NCBI RefSeq assembly: GCF_042679605.1
Contig: NZ_JBHTMU010000017.1
Coordinates: 1 to 64,000, forward strand
DNA from: Litorisediminicola beolgyonensis
Lineage (GTDB): Bacteria > Pseudomonadota > Alphaproteobacteria > Rhodobacterales > Rhodobacteraceae
Direction: 5' to 3'
Length of the DNA stretch: 64,000 nucleotides
The notes below the pieces were generated by a model. The model had not been told where the DNA came from. It saw nothing but the letters and a program-made list of their open reading frames with translations, and ran no database searches. Shown in pieces: positions 17,144 through 25,843 of the stretch. The position numbers and the translations under genes were made by a program. The stretch's first letter is position 1, and each line of letters starts with the position of its first letter.

Positions 17144-17478
17144 GTTTCAAAGGGCGTTGGCAGGCCCATCCGCCCTCCGGAGACTGGGCGCTTGCCGAAG
17201 AATGGGTCTCCGAATGGCCCGTGTCTCTCTTCGAGCGCCCCTTGATGGCGGCGGGACGGCGTGAAACATCCTCGCATTTCCAGTGGGTTGCCGCGTTCAT
17301 GGGTTCGCCCCGTTCGCGAGATAATCCGGTGACGGAGGCTGACACGAAAGCGCAGGGCGGCCAGAAGGGCGGCTCCGTGGCGGCCGATCCCGAAGTCAGG
17401 CGGCAGCGCTCGAAGCGAGCCAGGACCCTGCCGGAAGTCTCTGATGACAAACAGACTTCGTGCCCATAGCCTGGCGCA

Positions 17479-18315
17479 ATGTCGAACGGGCCCTGGACGG
17501 ATGAAGAGAACGACCTGATCGTCGCGGATTACTTCGCGATGCTGGCCGACGACATCTCGGCGCGCCGCTACAGCAAGGCCGAGCATCGCCGCGCACTCCT
17601 CCCGCTCCTGAACGACCGGTCCGAGGGGTCCGTCGAGTTCAAGCACCAGAACATCAGCGCGGTGCTGAAGGGGCTCGGCGAGGACTGGATCCCCGGCTAC
17701 AAGCCCGCGTTCAACTTCCAGATGACGCTGGTCGACGCGGTGGCGCGATGGCTGGCGCTGAACCCGGCGTGGCTCGGCCGCCATTCGGGTGCAGGAGCGC
17801 CGACAGGCCTCCGGGAGGCACGGCCGATCTGGATCGGGCCGCCGCCCACGTTGTCGAACCAGCCGACTCCGCAGGAGCTTGAGCAGATGCTGCACATCGC
17901 CCGCAAGTTCGACGTGGCGGGCCGGGACGAGCGCAACCGCGCCCTTGGCCGCGCTGGCGAAGAGCGCGTGCTGGCGCATGAGCGCGCGGCATTGCGGACG
18001 GCAGGACGGGACGATCTGGCCCGCAAGGTGCGCTGGGTGTCGGAGGAGGATGGCGATGGCGTGGGCTACGACATCGCGAGTTTCGCCCCGGACGGTCTGC
18101 CCCGGCTAATCGAGGTCAAGACGACGAACGGATGGGAGCGCACGCCCTTTCACATCACCCACAACGAGCTGGCGGTGGCCGAGGAGCGCCGGTCGGAATG
18201 GCGCCTGTTCCGGCTGCGGAATTTCTCACGCGAGCCGAAGGGGTTCGAACTGCACCCGCCGCTGGACGCGCATGTCTCGCTGACCGCGACGACGTTTCAG
18301 GCGAGCTTTCACTGA
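17479..18315 (+). CDS. DUF3883 domain protein, nuclease-like
   Basis: This 278-aa protein has an N-terminal part (MSNGPWTDEENDLIVADYFAML...) typical of a DUF3883 subgroup with a Myb-like 'TDEEN' start. Its C-terminal DUF3883 domain (about 150-260) contains GRAGEERV, GYDIASF and LIEVKTTNG. The E...D...ExK arrangement is that of PD-(D/E)XK nucleases. DUF3883 proteins occur in helicases and stand-alone defence-type proteins. It converges on the recombinase operon with a gap of 3 bases, and may be cargo at the left end of the prophage. Confidence 0.7.
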   Translation: MSNGPWTDEENDLIVADYFAMLADDISARRYSKAEHRRALLPLLNDRSEGSVEFKHQNISAVLKGLGEDWIPGYKPAFNFQMTLVDAVARWLALNPAWLGRHSGAGAPTGLREARPIWIGPPPTLSNQPTPQELEQMLHIARKFDVAGRDERNRALGRAGEERVLAHERAALRTAGRDDLARKVRWVSEEDGDGVGYDIASFAPDGLPRLIEVKTTNGWERTPFHITHNELAVAEERRSEWRLFRLRNFSREPKGFELHPPLDAHVSLTATTFQASFH

Positions 18316-18318
18316 GGC

Positions 18319-18702
18319 TCAGTCGAACACCCGCTTCGGCTGTTCGTGCCACGGCAAAGCCGCGACATCGGTCAGTTTCAGCAGGGTCACGGCGGGCACC
18401 TCGCGCTTGTAGACCAAGCGCTTGAGGACCCCCGGCGCGAGGTAGGCGAGCCGGAGCTGTCGGCTGACATGGCGTTCGGCCAGCCCCACGGCTTTCGCCA
18501 GATCGATGACCGTGTTGAATTCGCCAGCTTCCATGCGTCGCCGCCAGCCCCACGCCCGACCAATGGCGCGCAGAATATGCGGATCCTGTGTCCGGTCTTC
18601 GCTCGGCAGATAGGTGGCGGGCGGCATGATCTTTGGCCGACCGTTCTGCTTGCGAACCTTGAGCGGCACGAAGATCTGGATGGACTCGTCGGGTTTCATC
18701 AT
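18319..18702 (-). CDS. HTH protein of the recombinase operon
   Basis: This is a 127-aa protein. The stretch FNTVIDLAKAVGLAERHVSRQLRLAYLAPGVLKRL (within 60-100) is a helix-turn-helix of the ParB/KorB type, with 'AKAVGLAERHVSRQL' as the recognition unit. It overlaps the recombinase stop by 4 bases (18699-18702) and is thus its downstream translational partner. Small HTH proteins of this kind may accompany large serine recombinases of this type and act as accessory factors. Role inferred. Confidence 0.6.
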   Translation of the reverse strand: MMKPDESIQIFVPLKVRKQNGRPKIMPPATYLPSEDRTQDPHILRAIGRAWGWRRRMEAGEFNTVIDLAKAVGLAERHVSRQLRLAYLAPGVLKRLVYKREVPAVTLLKLTDVAALPWHEQPKRVFD

Positions 18703-20027
18703 TCCGCCGCCACCTTCTTTCGTGGCGCCATCATGTCCCGCATGACGCCCGAGACGCCGTCGGTCCGGACATCGATGACCAGCCCCTCGGACGTCACGGT
18801 GACCCGGCGCACCAGCAACTGCACGATCCGGGTCTGCTCCGCCGGGAACAGCTGGCCCCAGACGTCCTCGAACGTCTGCAGCGCGGAGATCACGTCGGCC
18901 TCGGCGAAGGCGTGACCCTCGCGCGTCAAATGGGCGATGACCTGCGCCGTGATCGAGGGCGCGCGCATCACCCGCCGCAACTCGGTCACCACGGCCGCTT
19001 CCACGAGGTCGGCAGGAAGGCGGCGCGGGATGCCCTCATCGCTGGGTTCGCGATTCTTGATGACGTCCATCGAGACGTAGTACCGGTATCGCCGCGCGCC
19101 CTTCTTCGTGCTGCTCGGGGTCATGGCGGCGCCCGTGGCCGTGAAGATCAGACCCTTGAGCAGCGCAGGCGCTTGCGCGCGGGTGTTGTTGGCGCGCTTT
19201 CGCGGGTTCTGCCGCAAGATGGCATGGACCTTATTCCACAGCTGCTCGTCGATGATGGCCTGATGCTCGCCGGGATAGGCCTTGCCCTTGTGGACGGCGT
19301 CGCCGCGATAGACGCGGTTCATCAGCACTCTGTAGAGATATCCCTTGTCGACCAACGTGCCCTGCTTGTTGCGGAGCCCTTTGCGGCGCAGTTCACGGGC
19401 CAGCACGGTCGCTGATCCGACCTCGACGAACCTCTCGAAGATGCCCCGCACAGTGGCAGCCTCGTCTTCATTCACCACGAGCTTGCGGTCCTTCACATCG
19501 TACCCGAGCGGGACATATCCGCCCATCCACATGCCCTTCATGCGGGAGGCGCGAACCTTGTCGCGGATGCGCTCGGCCGTGACCTCGCGCTCGAACTGGG
19601 CGAAGCTGAGCAGGATGTTCAGCGTCAGCCGCCCCATGGACGTGGTGGTGTTGAAGGACTGCGTGACCGACACGAAGGTCACACCGTTGCGATCGAAGAC
19701 CTCGACCAGCTTCGAGAAGTCCATCAGCGACCGCGACAGGCGGTCGATCTTGTAGACGACCACCACATCGATCAGGCCGTCCTCGATGTCGGCCAGAAGC
19801 TGCTTGAGGCCGGGCCGCTCCAGCGTCCCGCCCGAGATGCCGCCGTCGTCATACTGGTCGCGGACCAGCACCCAGCCCTCGGAGCGTTGGCTGGCGATAT
19901 AGGCCTCGCAGGCCTCTCGCTGGGCGTGCAGGCTGTTGAATTCCTGTTCCAGCCCTTCCTCGGAGGATTTGCGCGTGTAGATGGCGCAGCGTTGGCGGCG
20001 GATGGGATTTGCGCGTTGATCCATCAA
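18699..20027 (-). CDS. Large serine recombinase (probable prophage integrase)
   Basis: This is a 442-aa protein. The N-terminal resolvase domain contains the catalytic serine S21 in IYTRKSSEEG and the conserved VVYKIDRLSRS and QFEREVTAERIRDK. A Recombinase domain follows, and then a region (LLKGLIFTATGAAMTP) that corresponds to the zinc ribbon but lacks cysteines. A C-terminal helical part ends the protein. It is the only integrase next to the phage genes, so it probably integrates the prophage. Its attachment sites were not found. It starts inside the DUF2924 stop (ATGA). Confidence 0.88.
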   Translation of the reverse strand: MMDQRANPIRRQRCAIYTRKSSEEGLEQEFNSLHAQREACEAYIASQRSEGWVLVRDQYDDGGISGGTLERPGLKQLLADIEDGLIDVVVVYKIDRLSRSLMDFSKLVEVFDRNGVTFVSVTQSFNTTTSMGRLTLNILLSFAQFEREVTAERIRDKVRASRMKGMWMGGYVPLGYDVKDRKLVVNEDEAATVRGIFERFVEVGSATVLARELRRKGLRNKQGTLVDKGYLYRVLMNRVYRGDAVHKGKAYPGEHQAIIDEQLWNKVHAILRQNPRKRANNTRAQAPALLKGLIFTATGAAMTPSSTKKGARRYRYYVSMDVIKNREPSDEGIPRRLPADLVEAAVVTELRRVMRAPSITAQVIAHLTREGHAFAEADVISALQTFEDVWGQLFPAEQTRIVQLLVRRVTVTSEGLVIDVRTDGVSGVMRDMMAPRKKVAAE

Positions 20028-20479
20028 TCATTCCCCCGCTTTCGTTCGCGCAAACCGAAGAAGCGGTAGCCATTCCAGCGCGTCCCGGTGATCGCTCGCG
20101 CGATCGCGGACAAGGATTTGTACGGGCGCCCCTGCCACTCGAACCCGTCGCGCAAGACCGTAATCGTGTGCTCGACCCCGTTCCATTCGCGGATCAGCCT
20201 CGTGCCGACCACGGGGTTGCGAGGATCGGCGATCTGGCTCTTGCGTGTCAGGGTGCCGCTGACCTCGTCGGCCAGCAGGTCCAGCATGCGCCGGGTTTCG
20301 CGATCAGGACCGCCATACGTCAGTTCCTGGATGCGGTAGGCCAACCGGCTCTCAAGGAACGCCCGGCTGTTGTTCGGCGCTGCCGAGGCAAAGATCGTCT
20401 GCCACTCCGACTTCAGCTGGGTGACGGACATGGACTTCAGCGCGGCCAGGCGCGCGGAGATGGGATCGGGCTTCGTCAT
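20024..20479 (-). CDS. DUF2924 domain protein
   Basis: This 151-aa protein starts at the ATG at 20479, preceded by CGGAG at good spacing. The sequence with LKSMSVTQLKSEWQTIF, SRAFLESRLAYRIQELTYGG and the C-terminal WQGRPYKSLSAIARAITGTRWNGYRFFGL is the DUF2924 signature. These proteins are found beside serine recombinases in alphaproteobacterial prophages and elements. The C-terminal part probably binds DNA. It overlaps the recombinase start by 4 bases, forming a coupled operon. Confidence 0.85.
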   Translation of the reverse strand: MTKPDPISARLAALKSMSVTQLKSEWQTIFASAAPNNSRAFLESRLAYRIQELTYGGPDRETRRMLDLLADEVSGTLTRKSQIADPRNPVVGTRLIREWNGVEHTITVLRDGFEWQGRPYKSLSAIARAITGTRWNGYRFFGLRERKRGND

Positions 20480-20667
20480 GCGTTTCTCCGGTGAGTTGGA
20501 GTTGCATGACGGCATTGGTCGTCGTGATAGTGTAGGCAACGTTCTCCAGTATTGTCAGATACTTCGCGCCCATCCTGCCCGAGCAGCCGAACCAGCCCGA
20601 GCGCCAGCAGGCCGCACAGTTCGGCGGCGGTCATCTGGTCGGGAGGTAGCGGATTGGGGCGGTTCAT
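20476..20667 (-). CDS. Small protein heading the recombinase operon
   Basis: This 63-aa protein (PPDQMTAAELCGLLALGLVRLL near its start) overlaps the DUF2924 start by 4 bases. It has two His/Cys clusters near the C-terminus (CLHYHDDQCRHATPTH) that could bind zinc. No family recognised. The 190-base gap to 20858 must hold divergent promoters for this operon and for the rightward phage genes. Confidence 0.5.
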   Translation of the reverse strand: MNRPNPLPPDQMTAAELCGLLALGLVRLLGQDGREVSDNTGERCLHYHDDQCRHATPTHRRNA

Positions 20668-20857
20668 GTCTCGGTGGCCGTGTTTGATGGTGTGCTACCG
20701 ATCAAAAGCCACCCAGCCGTCCGAGGTGGGACATCTCAGCGGAACGGGATGTGGAAATGCGAACAGGGAGAGAACATCAGGGCTTGCCGATCACGGATTT
20801 GTCCATGATTATCGCAGGTTGAATCAATCGAGAGCAGTAGTTCATTGAGGTGAGTTC

Positions 20858-23107
20858 ATGGCGCGCAAAGCATCCCCGATCGGTCCGCATGTTCTGGCGC
20901 TGATCGAGGATGCGCGCGTCGACCTCGCCCGAGCTGCCCTTGCCGTGCGCGAGGGCGACAATGAGCCGGAATTCAAGCTGCCCGAGGACGTTCCCGACCT
21001 CGCCGACGAAGAAGCGGTCGAGGCGTTTCGGCAAGCACTTGTCGAGACGCTGTCGGATTTCGACCGCGATGACCTGCGACCTGCGGAGCAGCGATCACGA
21101 AGGATCCGGGCCCTCGCCGAGAAAAAGGGCGTCACCTCGCTCACCACCATTGTCGAGCAACAACTCGATGAGACACGGTCGCAGGAGTTTCACCGGCAGC
21201 CAGATGAGCTCTGCAGAAGCATCTGGGCATATCTCCATGAACGCGAAACCTTCGAGGATGCGGAGAGCTTTCACTTCGCCCGACAGTTCCGCGACCACGG
21301 CAAGCTCTACGACGCCTTCGAGGTCGAACTGGAGAACCAGGTAGCCCTCGACGCGGCGGCCATCGACGAAAAGGCGCTGGCGTCCAAGATCAAGGGCATG
21401 CTCGAGCTGAAGCCCGAGATATCCTGCACGGTCAAGGCGCTCGATCTGCCTGCCACCGATACGCACCCTGCGTCCATCATGCTGATCGTCCGGCACGGTG
21501 GCCCGCTTTCGAGCGTCTACGATCACCGGCAAGACGGAAGGTGGGGAACCATCTACTACCGACCGCCGAACGAGGCGACGCTGATCTACACGCCCTCGAT
21601 GCGGCAGATCGAGGTCTGCGCGGACAGCCCCGTGGTGCGCCAGACGGTCAGCGACTCCTTCGCCGAAGTTGCGCTAGGTCACGACATCTCCCAGAAACCT
21701 CTGACCTGGAAGCGCTATAATCTTTCGCGCTTCCGCTCTTCGCTTCTCCTGCAGCCCCCTGAGATCGAAGGGTACGCGTTCGAGTTCGCGCGCGTCATCG
21801 AAGCAGAGATCCGGCTGGGAACCTGGCGCCGCAAGCTTCAGCTCAAGGTGACGGTCGACGATGACATCCAGGAGGTTGCCGACCGATATCTCGGGGCGCG
21901 GAACATCTTTCGGCGCGCCGAAGCGTTCAGCCGGATCACCATCGCGGTGGCCTACAACCTGATCGGCGATGAGAAGCAGCGAACGCTCAATATCACGATT
22001 GCGGGCACGAAGAGCTGCAACCTGCAGAGCAAGCCCGATCCGGAGGAACGCAGCCTCGGCTTCGCGCTGCTCAAGGAATGGGGAATCCTGAGCGCGTTCA
22101 GGCAAATCGCGCATGATGACCTTCGCGCGATATTTCCCCAGCTTGTTCAACTCCACGACCGGATCGAGGACGAGGTCAGCGGAAGTTATTTGCTGGAACT
22201 CGGGCTTGACCAGAAGCGTCTGATCGAAGGTGGCCTGCTCGAGCGCCGCGACCGTCAGGATGTGGTTCTCATCGAGTACGACGAAGTCGACGGGGAAGGC
22301 GCCCTCAAACCGTCGGCGACCGAAGGCATGGTCCAGGCGGTCGGTCCTTTCGGCGAAGATGTCGGCAAGCGCCCCGCGTCGGATGTCGAGATGTTCGCGG
22401 TCAACGCTCAGTGGCTTCACGAGACGCTCATGCGCCTGATGAAGCCGCTGCTGAGCAAGCGGGCAGCCCAGATCCTCGATCCAGACCTGACCCTCGTCGG
22501 CGCGACGCAGATAAATGGCGCGGAGGTTCCCGTCTATTTCGCTCGGCGCCTCAATGACCCGAAAACCGCACAGAGGCTGGATCTGTTGCTGCGCGCGCGG
22601 AACACCCCTGGGGTGGGGATCGTCTTCGCCGCCAGCGAGGACATGCCGTCACACCTCGGACCGAACGTCGTCATGCCGCTCCTGTCCCATCTCGCAGCGG
22701 CGGACAACGAAATGCTGTTCGCGCGCGACGGCATAGAAATCGCATATCGAGATAGTCACTCGCTCGCGCGCGGCGGCGGGTCGCCGCGCGTCGTCCGCAG
22801 CGGGACACAATCGGGTACGCTCTACATCCCTGGTCGCGAACCGCTGTACCTTGCCGGAAACGATCAGCTTACGGTGTTCGAGCGCCTTGTCGCTGCCCAT
22901 GCAGCCGGCACCGCGGACGTTTACGTCGGGGATCTGATGGAGGGTTTCTCGGCCCGGAGTCCACAACAGGCGTTCCGCAGTAAAATGTGGAAGGACATCG
23001 TGGATGTCTACATCGCCAAGGGTGCGAAGAAGGGGTATTGGCGGCTGCTTCTAACCGCGCAGCCGACGCAAGACGTCGCCGAAGGCTCCGAGGACGAGGT
23101 CGTCTAA
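20858..23107 (+). CDS. 749-aa protein of unknown function
   Basis: I do not recognise this protein. The start has GAGGTGAG upstream. It has an acidic helical N-terminal part (about 1-110), a middle rich in beta strands (about 170-420), and a C-terminal segment (about 680-745) reading FERLVAAHAAGTADVYVGDLMEG...FRSKMWKDIVDVYI...GYWRLL, which looks like a winged-helix DNA-binding domain. No transmembrane segment, nucleotide-binding motif or clear nuclease core is seen. It opens the rightward early region of the prophage opposite the recombinase operon, so a regulatory, replication or anti-host role are all possible. Confidence 0.55.
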   Translation: MARKASPIGPHVLALIEDARVDLARAALAVREGDNEPEFKLPEDVPDLADEEAVEAFRQALVETLSDFDRDDLRPAEQRSRRIRALAEKKGVTSLTTIVEQQLDETRSQEFHRQPDELCRSIWAYLHERETFEDAESFHFARQFRDHGKLYDAFEVELENQVALDAAAIDEKALASKIKGMLELKPEISCTVKALDLPATDTHPASIMLIVRHGGPLSSVYDHRQDGRWGTIYYRPPNEATLIYTPSMRQIEVCADSPVVRQTVSDSFAEVALGHDISQKPLTWKRYNLSRFRSSLLLQPPEIEGYAFEFARVIEAEIRLGTWRRKLQLKVTVDDDIQEVADRYLGARNIFRRAEAFSRITIAVAYNLIGDEKQRTLNITIAGTKSCNLQSKPDPEERSLGFALLKEWGILSAFRQIAHDDLRAIFPQLVQLHDRIEDEVSGSYLLELGLDQKRLIEGGLLERRDRQDVVLIEYDEVDGEGALKPSATEGMVQAVGPFGEDVGKRPASDVEMFAVNAQWLHETLMRLMKPLLSKRAAQILDPDLTLVGATQINGAEVPVYFARRLNDPKTAQRLDLLLRARNTPGVGIVFAASEDMPSHLGPNVVMPLLSHLAAADNEMLFARDGIEIAYRDSHSLARGGGSPRVVRSGTQSGTLYIPGREPLYLAGNDQLTVFERLVAAHAAGTADVYVGDLMEGFSARSPQQAFRSKMWKDIVDVYIAKGAKKGYWRLLLTAQPTQDVAEGSEDEVV

Positions 23108-23185
23108 CGACCGTCTAACTTGCGATGGGAGACGGTCTAACAAACCGCTGATTACTGGAAAGGCTCCACATAAAGGAGCACTTCC

Positions 23186-23431
23186 ATGCCGACTCCCTTC
23201 CCCCCGCGCCAGGCAGCCCCGACGAGCTGGTCCGGCCCCGCGAAGACCAAGCCCACCACCCACAACTCGGAATGGCGCTGCACGCGCTGTGACAAGCTGC
23301 TCGGCGTCTGCCGGGACGGCCGCATGCACCTGCGTTTCGCGCGGGGGCACGAGTATCTCGTGGGCTTTCCGGTTCAGGCCACCTGCCGCGGCTGCGGCAC
23401 GCTGAATAACGCGACCGCACCCGCGCGCTGA
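23186..23431 (+). CDS. com: Com-like zinc-finger protein
   Basis: This 81-aa protein has an AAGGAG ribosome site. WRCTRCDKLLGVCRDG and ATCRGCGTLNN give two CxxC pairs in the arrangement of the Mu Com family. In phage Mu, Com unlocks translation of the mom DNA-modification gene by binding its mRNA. No mom homologue is seen in this window, so the target here may be another phage gene, such as one of the methyltransferase genes downstream; that is inference. Confidence 0.65.
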   Translation: MPTPFPPRQAAPTSWSGPAKTKPTTHNSEWRCTRCDKLLGVCRDGRMHLRFARGHEYLVGFPVQATCRGCGTLNNATAPAR

Positions 23432-23530
23432 CGCGCGCCTTCACCCGACCCCCTGAAATCCCAGAGACGCGCGACGTCCTGACCTGGCCACGAGAAGGCG
23501 CCGGACGCCTGGCCGCAAGGCAGGCGCCCG

Positions 23531-24253
23531 ATGTCCTTCGCGTGGCACGAGATCCGTGATCACCTCATGCATTCATCCACGAACCTTCACTTCCAGCGCA
23601 GTTTCGACGCCGTCCGGCGTGCGCAGGCCCCGCTCGCGCCGTTCCGGGATCCGGCGGCCCTGCTGGACGGGCTGCATCGCACGACCGGCGATCCGGCCCG
23701 CAAGAACGTGATCCTCTCCTCGCTGGTCGGGGCGGCGCAGGGCGACGGGCCCGCGTCCGACTGCGCCCTGACGCTGCTGTTGCTGGCGCTCTGGCCCGGC
23801 CTCGATGCGATCCGACGCCGGTCGATTTGGCGCAGGATCGGCACCGCCGACGAGGTCGCGTCCGACGTTCTGGCGCGCACCACCGAGGCGGTGCGCGGCC
23901 TCGACCTCGGCCGCGTCAACTGGATCGCGGCCACGGTCCTGCGCAACGTCGAGCGCGACATGATCCGCATGCGCCAACGCGACCAGGCGCGCGACCATCT
24001 CGCCAGCGGCGCCGACCCCGACGAGGTGGCGGACAGCGGCGACAGCGGCATCGGCGCGGACGGGTACGCACGGCTGAATGGCGCCGTGCGGAAGCTTCTC
24101 GGCGATGACGCGCTGCTGGTGATCCGCGTGGCGATCGAGGGTTTCTCACAAGCCGAGGTGGCCGTCGAACTGGGGCTGACCGAGGCCGCCGCCCGCAAGC
24201 GGTACCAGCGCGCCATGCGCCGTCTGCACGACGCCCTCGAGGAAATCCCCTGA
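23531..24253 (+). CDS. Sigma-70-like (ECF-type) factor
   Basis: This is a 240-aa protein. The C-terminal part LVIRVAIEGFSQAEVAVELGLTEAAARKRYQRAMRRLHDAL (residues about 195-235) is a sigma region 4 helix-turn-helix. The middle (LGRVNWIAATVLRNVERDMIRMRQRDQARDHLA) resembles region 2. The N-terminal 70 residues are unusual. It probably directs host RNA polymerase to phage promoters. It stands in the early region between the Com-like gene and the replication block. Confidence 0.6.
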   Translation: MSFAWHEIRDHLMHSSTNLHFQRSFDAVRRAQAPLAPFRDPAALLDGLHRTTGDPARKNVILSSLVGAAQGDGPASDCALTLLLLALWPGLDAIRRRSIWRRIGTADEVASDVLARTTEAVRGLDLGRVNWIAATVLRNVERDMIRMRQRDQARDHLASGADPDEVADSGDSGIGADGYARLNGAVRKLLGDDALLVIRVAIEGFSQAEVAVELGLTEAAARKRYQRAMRRLHDALEEIP

Positions 24254-24258
24254 ACGGA

Positions 24259-24291
24259 TGTCCCGATCCGGTCCCGCCGGTGGCTTTTCCC
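24259..24291 (+). repeat. 33-bp intergenic hairpin repeat, copy 1
   Basis: The sequence between the sigma-like gene and the next gene starts TGTCCCGATCCGGTC and ends TGGCTTTTCCC. The same two blocks flank a different 7-base centre at 25763-25795. Both copies form CCGG...CCGG hairpins followed by TTTT. Both are in gaps between phage genes on the same strand, which fits a weak terminator or mRNA processing element. Confidence 0.55.
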
Positions 24292-24337
24292 ATTCGAGCG
24301 CCCCGAGCGCCTTCCCTCCAACCGAAAGCAGACACGC

Positions 24338-24532
24338 ATGAACCGCACCGCCGATCTGTCGCTCGAGGATTTCAGGCGTCTTCCGGGGCTCTATCGCCGC
24401 TGGGAGCTGACCGAGGTCTGCGAGCCCAACCGCAACTATCAGATCGAGGACGCCGGCACGCACGCCGACGGGACGCCGCTGCTGGCGATCTACGTCGCCG
24501 AGCCCGCGCCCGACGTCCGCGAGGCCGCCTGA
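24338..24532 (+). CDS. Small hypothetical phage protein
   Basis: This 64-aa acidic protein (LSLEDFRRLPGLYRRWELTEVC) has no recognised motif. It ends in TGATG shared with a possible ATG at 24532. The next gene more likely starts at 24571, where AAGGAG lies 7 bases upstream. It is part of the rightward early operon. Confidence 0.5.
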   Translation: MNRTADLSLEDFRRLPGLYRRWELTEVCEPNRNYQIEDAGTHADGTPLLAIYVAEPAPDVREAA

Positions 24533-24570
24533 TGGGCCTGCTCGATCACATCATCTCAAGGAGAAAAGCC

Positions 24571-24867
24571 ATGCCGGACCAGCCGGACGACATCACCCGT
24601 CTTCGCAAGGCGAGCTACGCGCTCGAAGACCTCCCCGAAACCATCGCCCTCCCGCAGCGCGCCGGTGACGAGCCGCGCGAGCCGCTGCCGGTCGTCGAGG
24701 CGACCGTCGACGAGATCGCCTTCGCGATCGTGGAGGCGGAGCGCGAGAGCACGGCCGCCTACCGCCGGGCCGATGCGCTGAAGCGGCTCTACAAGATCGC
24801 CCGCGAGGCGGGGTGCATCGGCGCCGACCGCGCTGCCACGGCCGTGATCAAGAAGGAGGGCCAGTGA
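24571..24867 (+). CDS. Hypothetical phage protein before the ATPase
   Basis: This 98-aa protein is helical and acidic (VEATVDEIAFAIVEAERES). The start at 24571 is chosen for its strong AAGGAG site; an alternative ATG at 24532 is coupled to the upstream stop. Its own stop overlaps the start of the ATPase gene (TGATG at 24865-24869). Function unknown. Confidence 0.55.
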   Translation: MPDQPDDITRLRKASYALEDLPETIALPQRAGDEPREPLPVVEATVDEIAFAIVEAERESTAAYRRADALKRLYKIAREAGCIGADRAATAVIKKEGQ

Positions 24868-25742
24868 TGGCCCTTCCCATCATCGGCGCCGACGAACGGC
24901 TCGCCCAGCGCAAGGGGATCAAGGGCGTCATCTTCGGCCGGTCCGGCATCGGCAAGACCAGCCTGCTCTGGACGCTGAATGCCTCGACCACGCTCTTCCT
25001 CGATCTCGAGGCTGGCGATCTGGCGGTCGAGGGGCTGGAGATCGACACGCTCCGGCCCCGCACCTGGAAGGAATGCCGCGATTTCGCGGTGTTCATCGGC
25101 GGGCCGAACCCGGCGCTGCGCGAGGACCAACCCTACAGCCAGGCGCATTTCGACGAGGTCTGCGGCCGCTACGGCGATCCCACGGTGATCGGGAAATACG
25201 AGACCGTCTTCATCGACTCGATTACCGTGGCCGGGCGGCTCTGCTTCCAGTGGTGCCGCGGCCAGCCCGAGGCGTTCTCCGAGAAGACAGGCAAGCCCGA
25301 CATCCGCGGCGCCTACGGGCTGCATGGCCGCGAGATGATAGGCTGGCTGACCCATCTGCAGCACACGCGCGGCAAGCACGTCTGGTTCGTCGGGATCCTC
25401 GACGAGCGGCTCGACGATTTCAACCGCAAGGTCTTCCAGCCGCAGATCGACGGCTCGAAGACCGGGCTCGAGCTGCCCGGGATCGTCGATCAGGTCATAA
25501 CCATGGCCGACATCGCCGATGCCAACGGCCAGGCGCAGCGCGCCTTCGTCTGCCAGACGCTGAACCCCTGGGGCTATCCCGCCAAGGACCGCTCCGGTCG
25601 CCTCGACAGGGTCGAGCCACCGCATCTCGGCCGGCTGATGAAGAAGATCCAGCGCCCCGCGGCGCCTGCCTCCGAACGCCTGACCTGGCCGCCGGTGACC
25701 CCGGCCGATCCCGTCCCCGCGCAGGAGCCCAGCCATGGCTGA
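24867..25742 (+). CDS. RecA-like ATPase (AAA_24 type)
   Basis: This 291-aa protein has Walker A GRSGIGKTSLLW at about residues 23-34 and a Walker B-like strand VFIDSITV near 113-120. These are the hallmarks of phage AAA_24 ATP-binding proteins, which are RecA-like and often occur with a partner ssDNA-binding protein. The next gene (25844) fits that partner. The pair precedes a helicase, a nuclease and a primase, so a role in phage recombination or replication is likely. The start at 24867 is coupled to the previous gene. Confidence 0.75.
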   Translation: MALPIIGADERLAQRKGIKGVIFGRSGIGKTSLLWTLNASTTLFLDLEAGDLAVEGLEIDTLRPRTWKECRDFAVFIGGPNPALREDQPYSQAHFDEVCGRYGDPTVIGKYETVFIDSITVAGRLCFQWCRGQPEAFSEKTGKPDIRGAYGLHGREMIGWLTHLQHTRGKHVWFVGILDERLDDFNRKVFQPQIDGSKTGLELPGIVDQVITMADIADANGQAQRAFVCQTLNPWGYPAKDRSGRLDRVEPPHLGRLMKKIQRPAAPASERLTWPPVTPADPVPAQEPSHG

Positions 25743-25762
25743 GCGCCTCTCGCCATGCCTGG

Positions 25763-25795
25763 TGTCCCGATCCGGTCGCCGGGGTGGCTTTTCCC
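25763..25795 (+). repeat. 33-bp intergenic hairpin repeat, copy 2
   Basis: Second copy of the element at 24259-24291, located between the ATPase and the next gene. The outer 15 and 11 bases match the first copy, while the 7-base centre differs but keeps the hairpin (CCGG-TCG-CCGG). Confidence 0.55.
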
Positions 25796-25843
25796 CACTG
25801 ACGCCGCTGCGCGTCCCAACCTCCAACTGAAAGGAGCCGCGCA

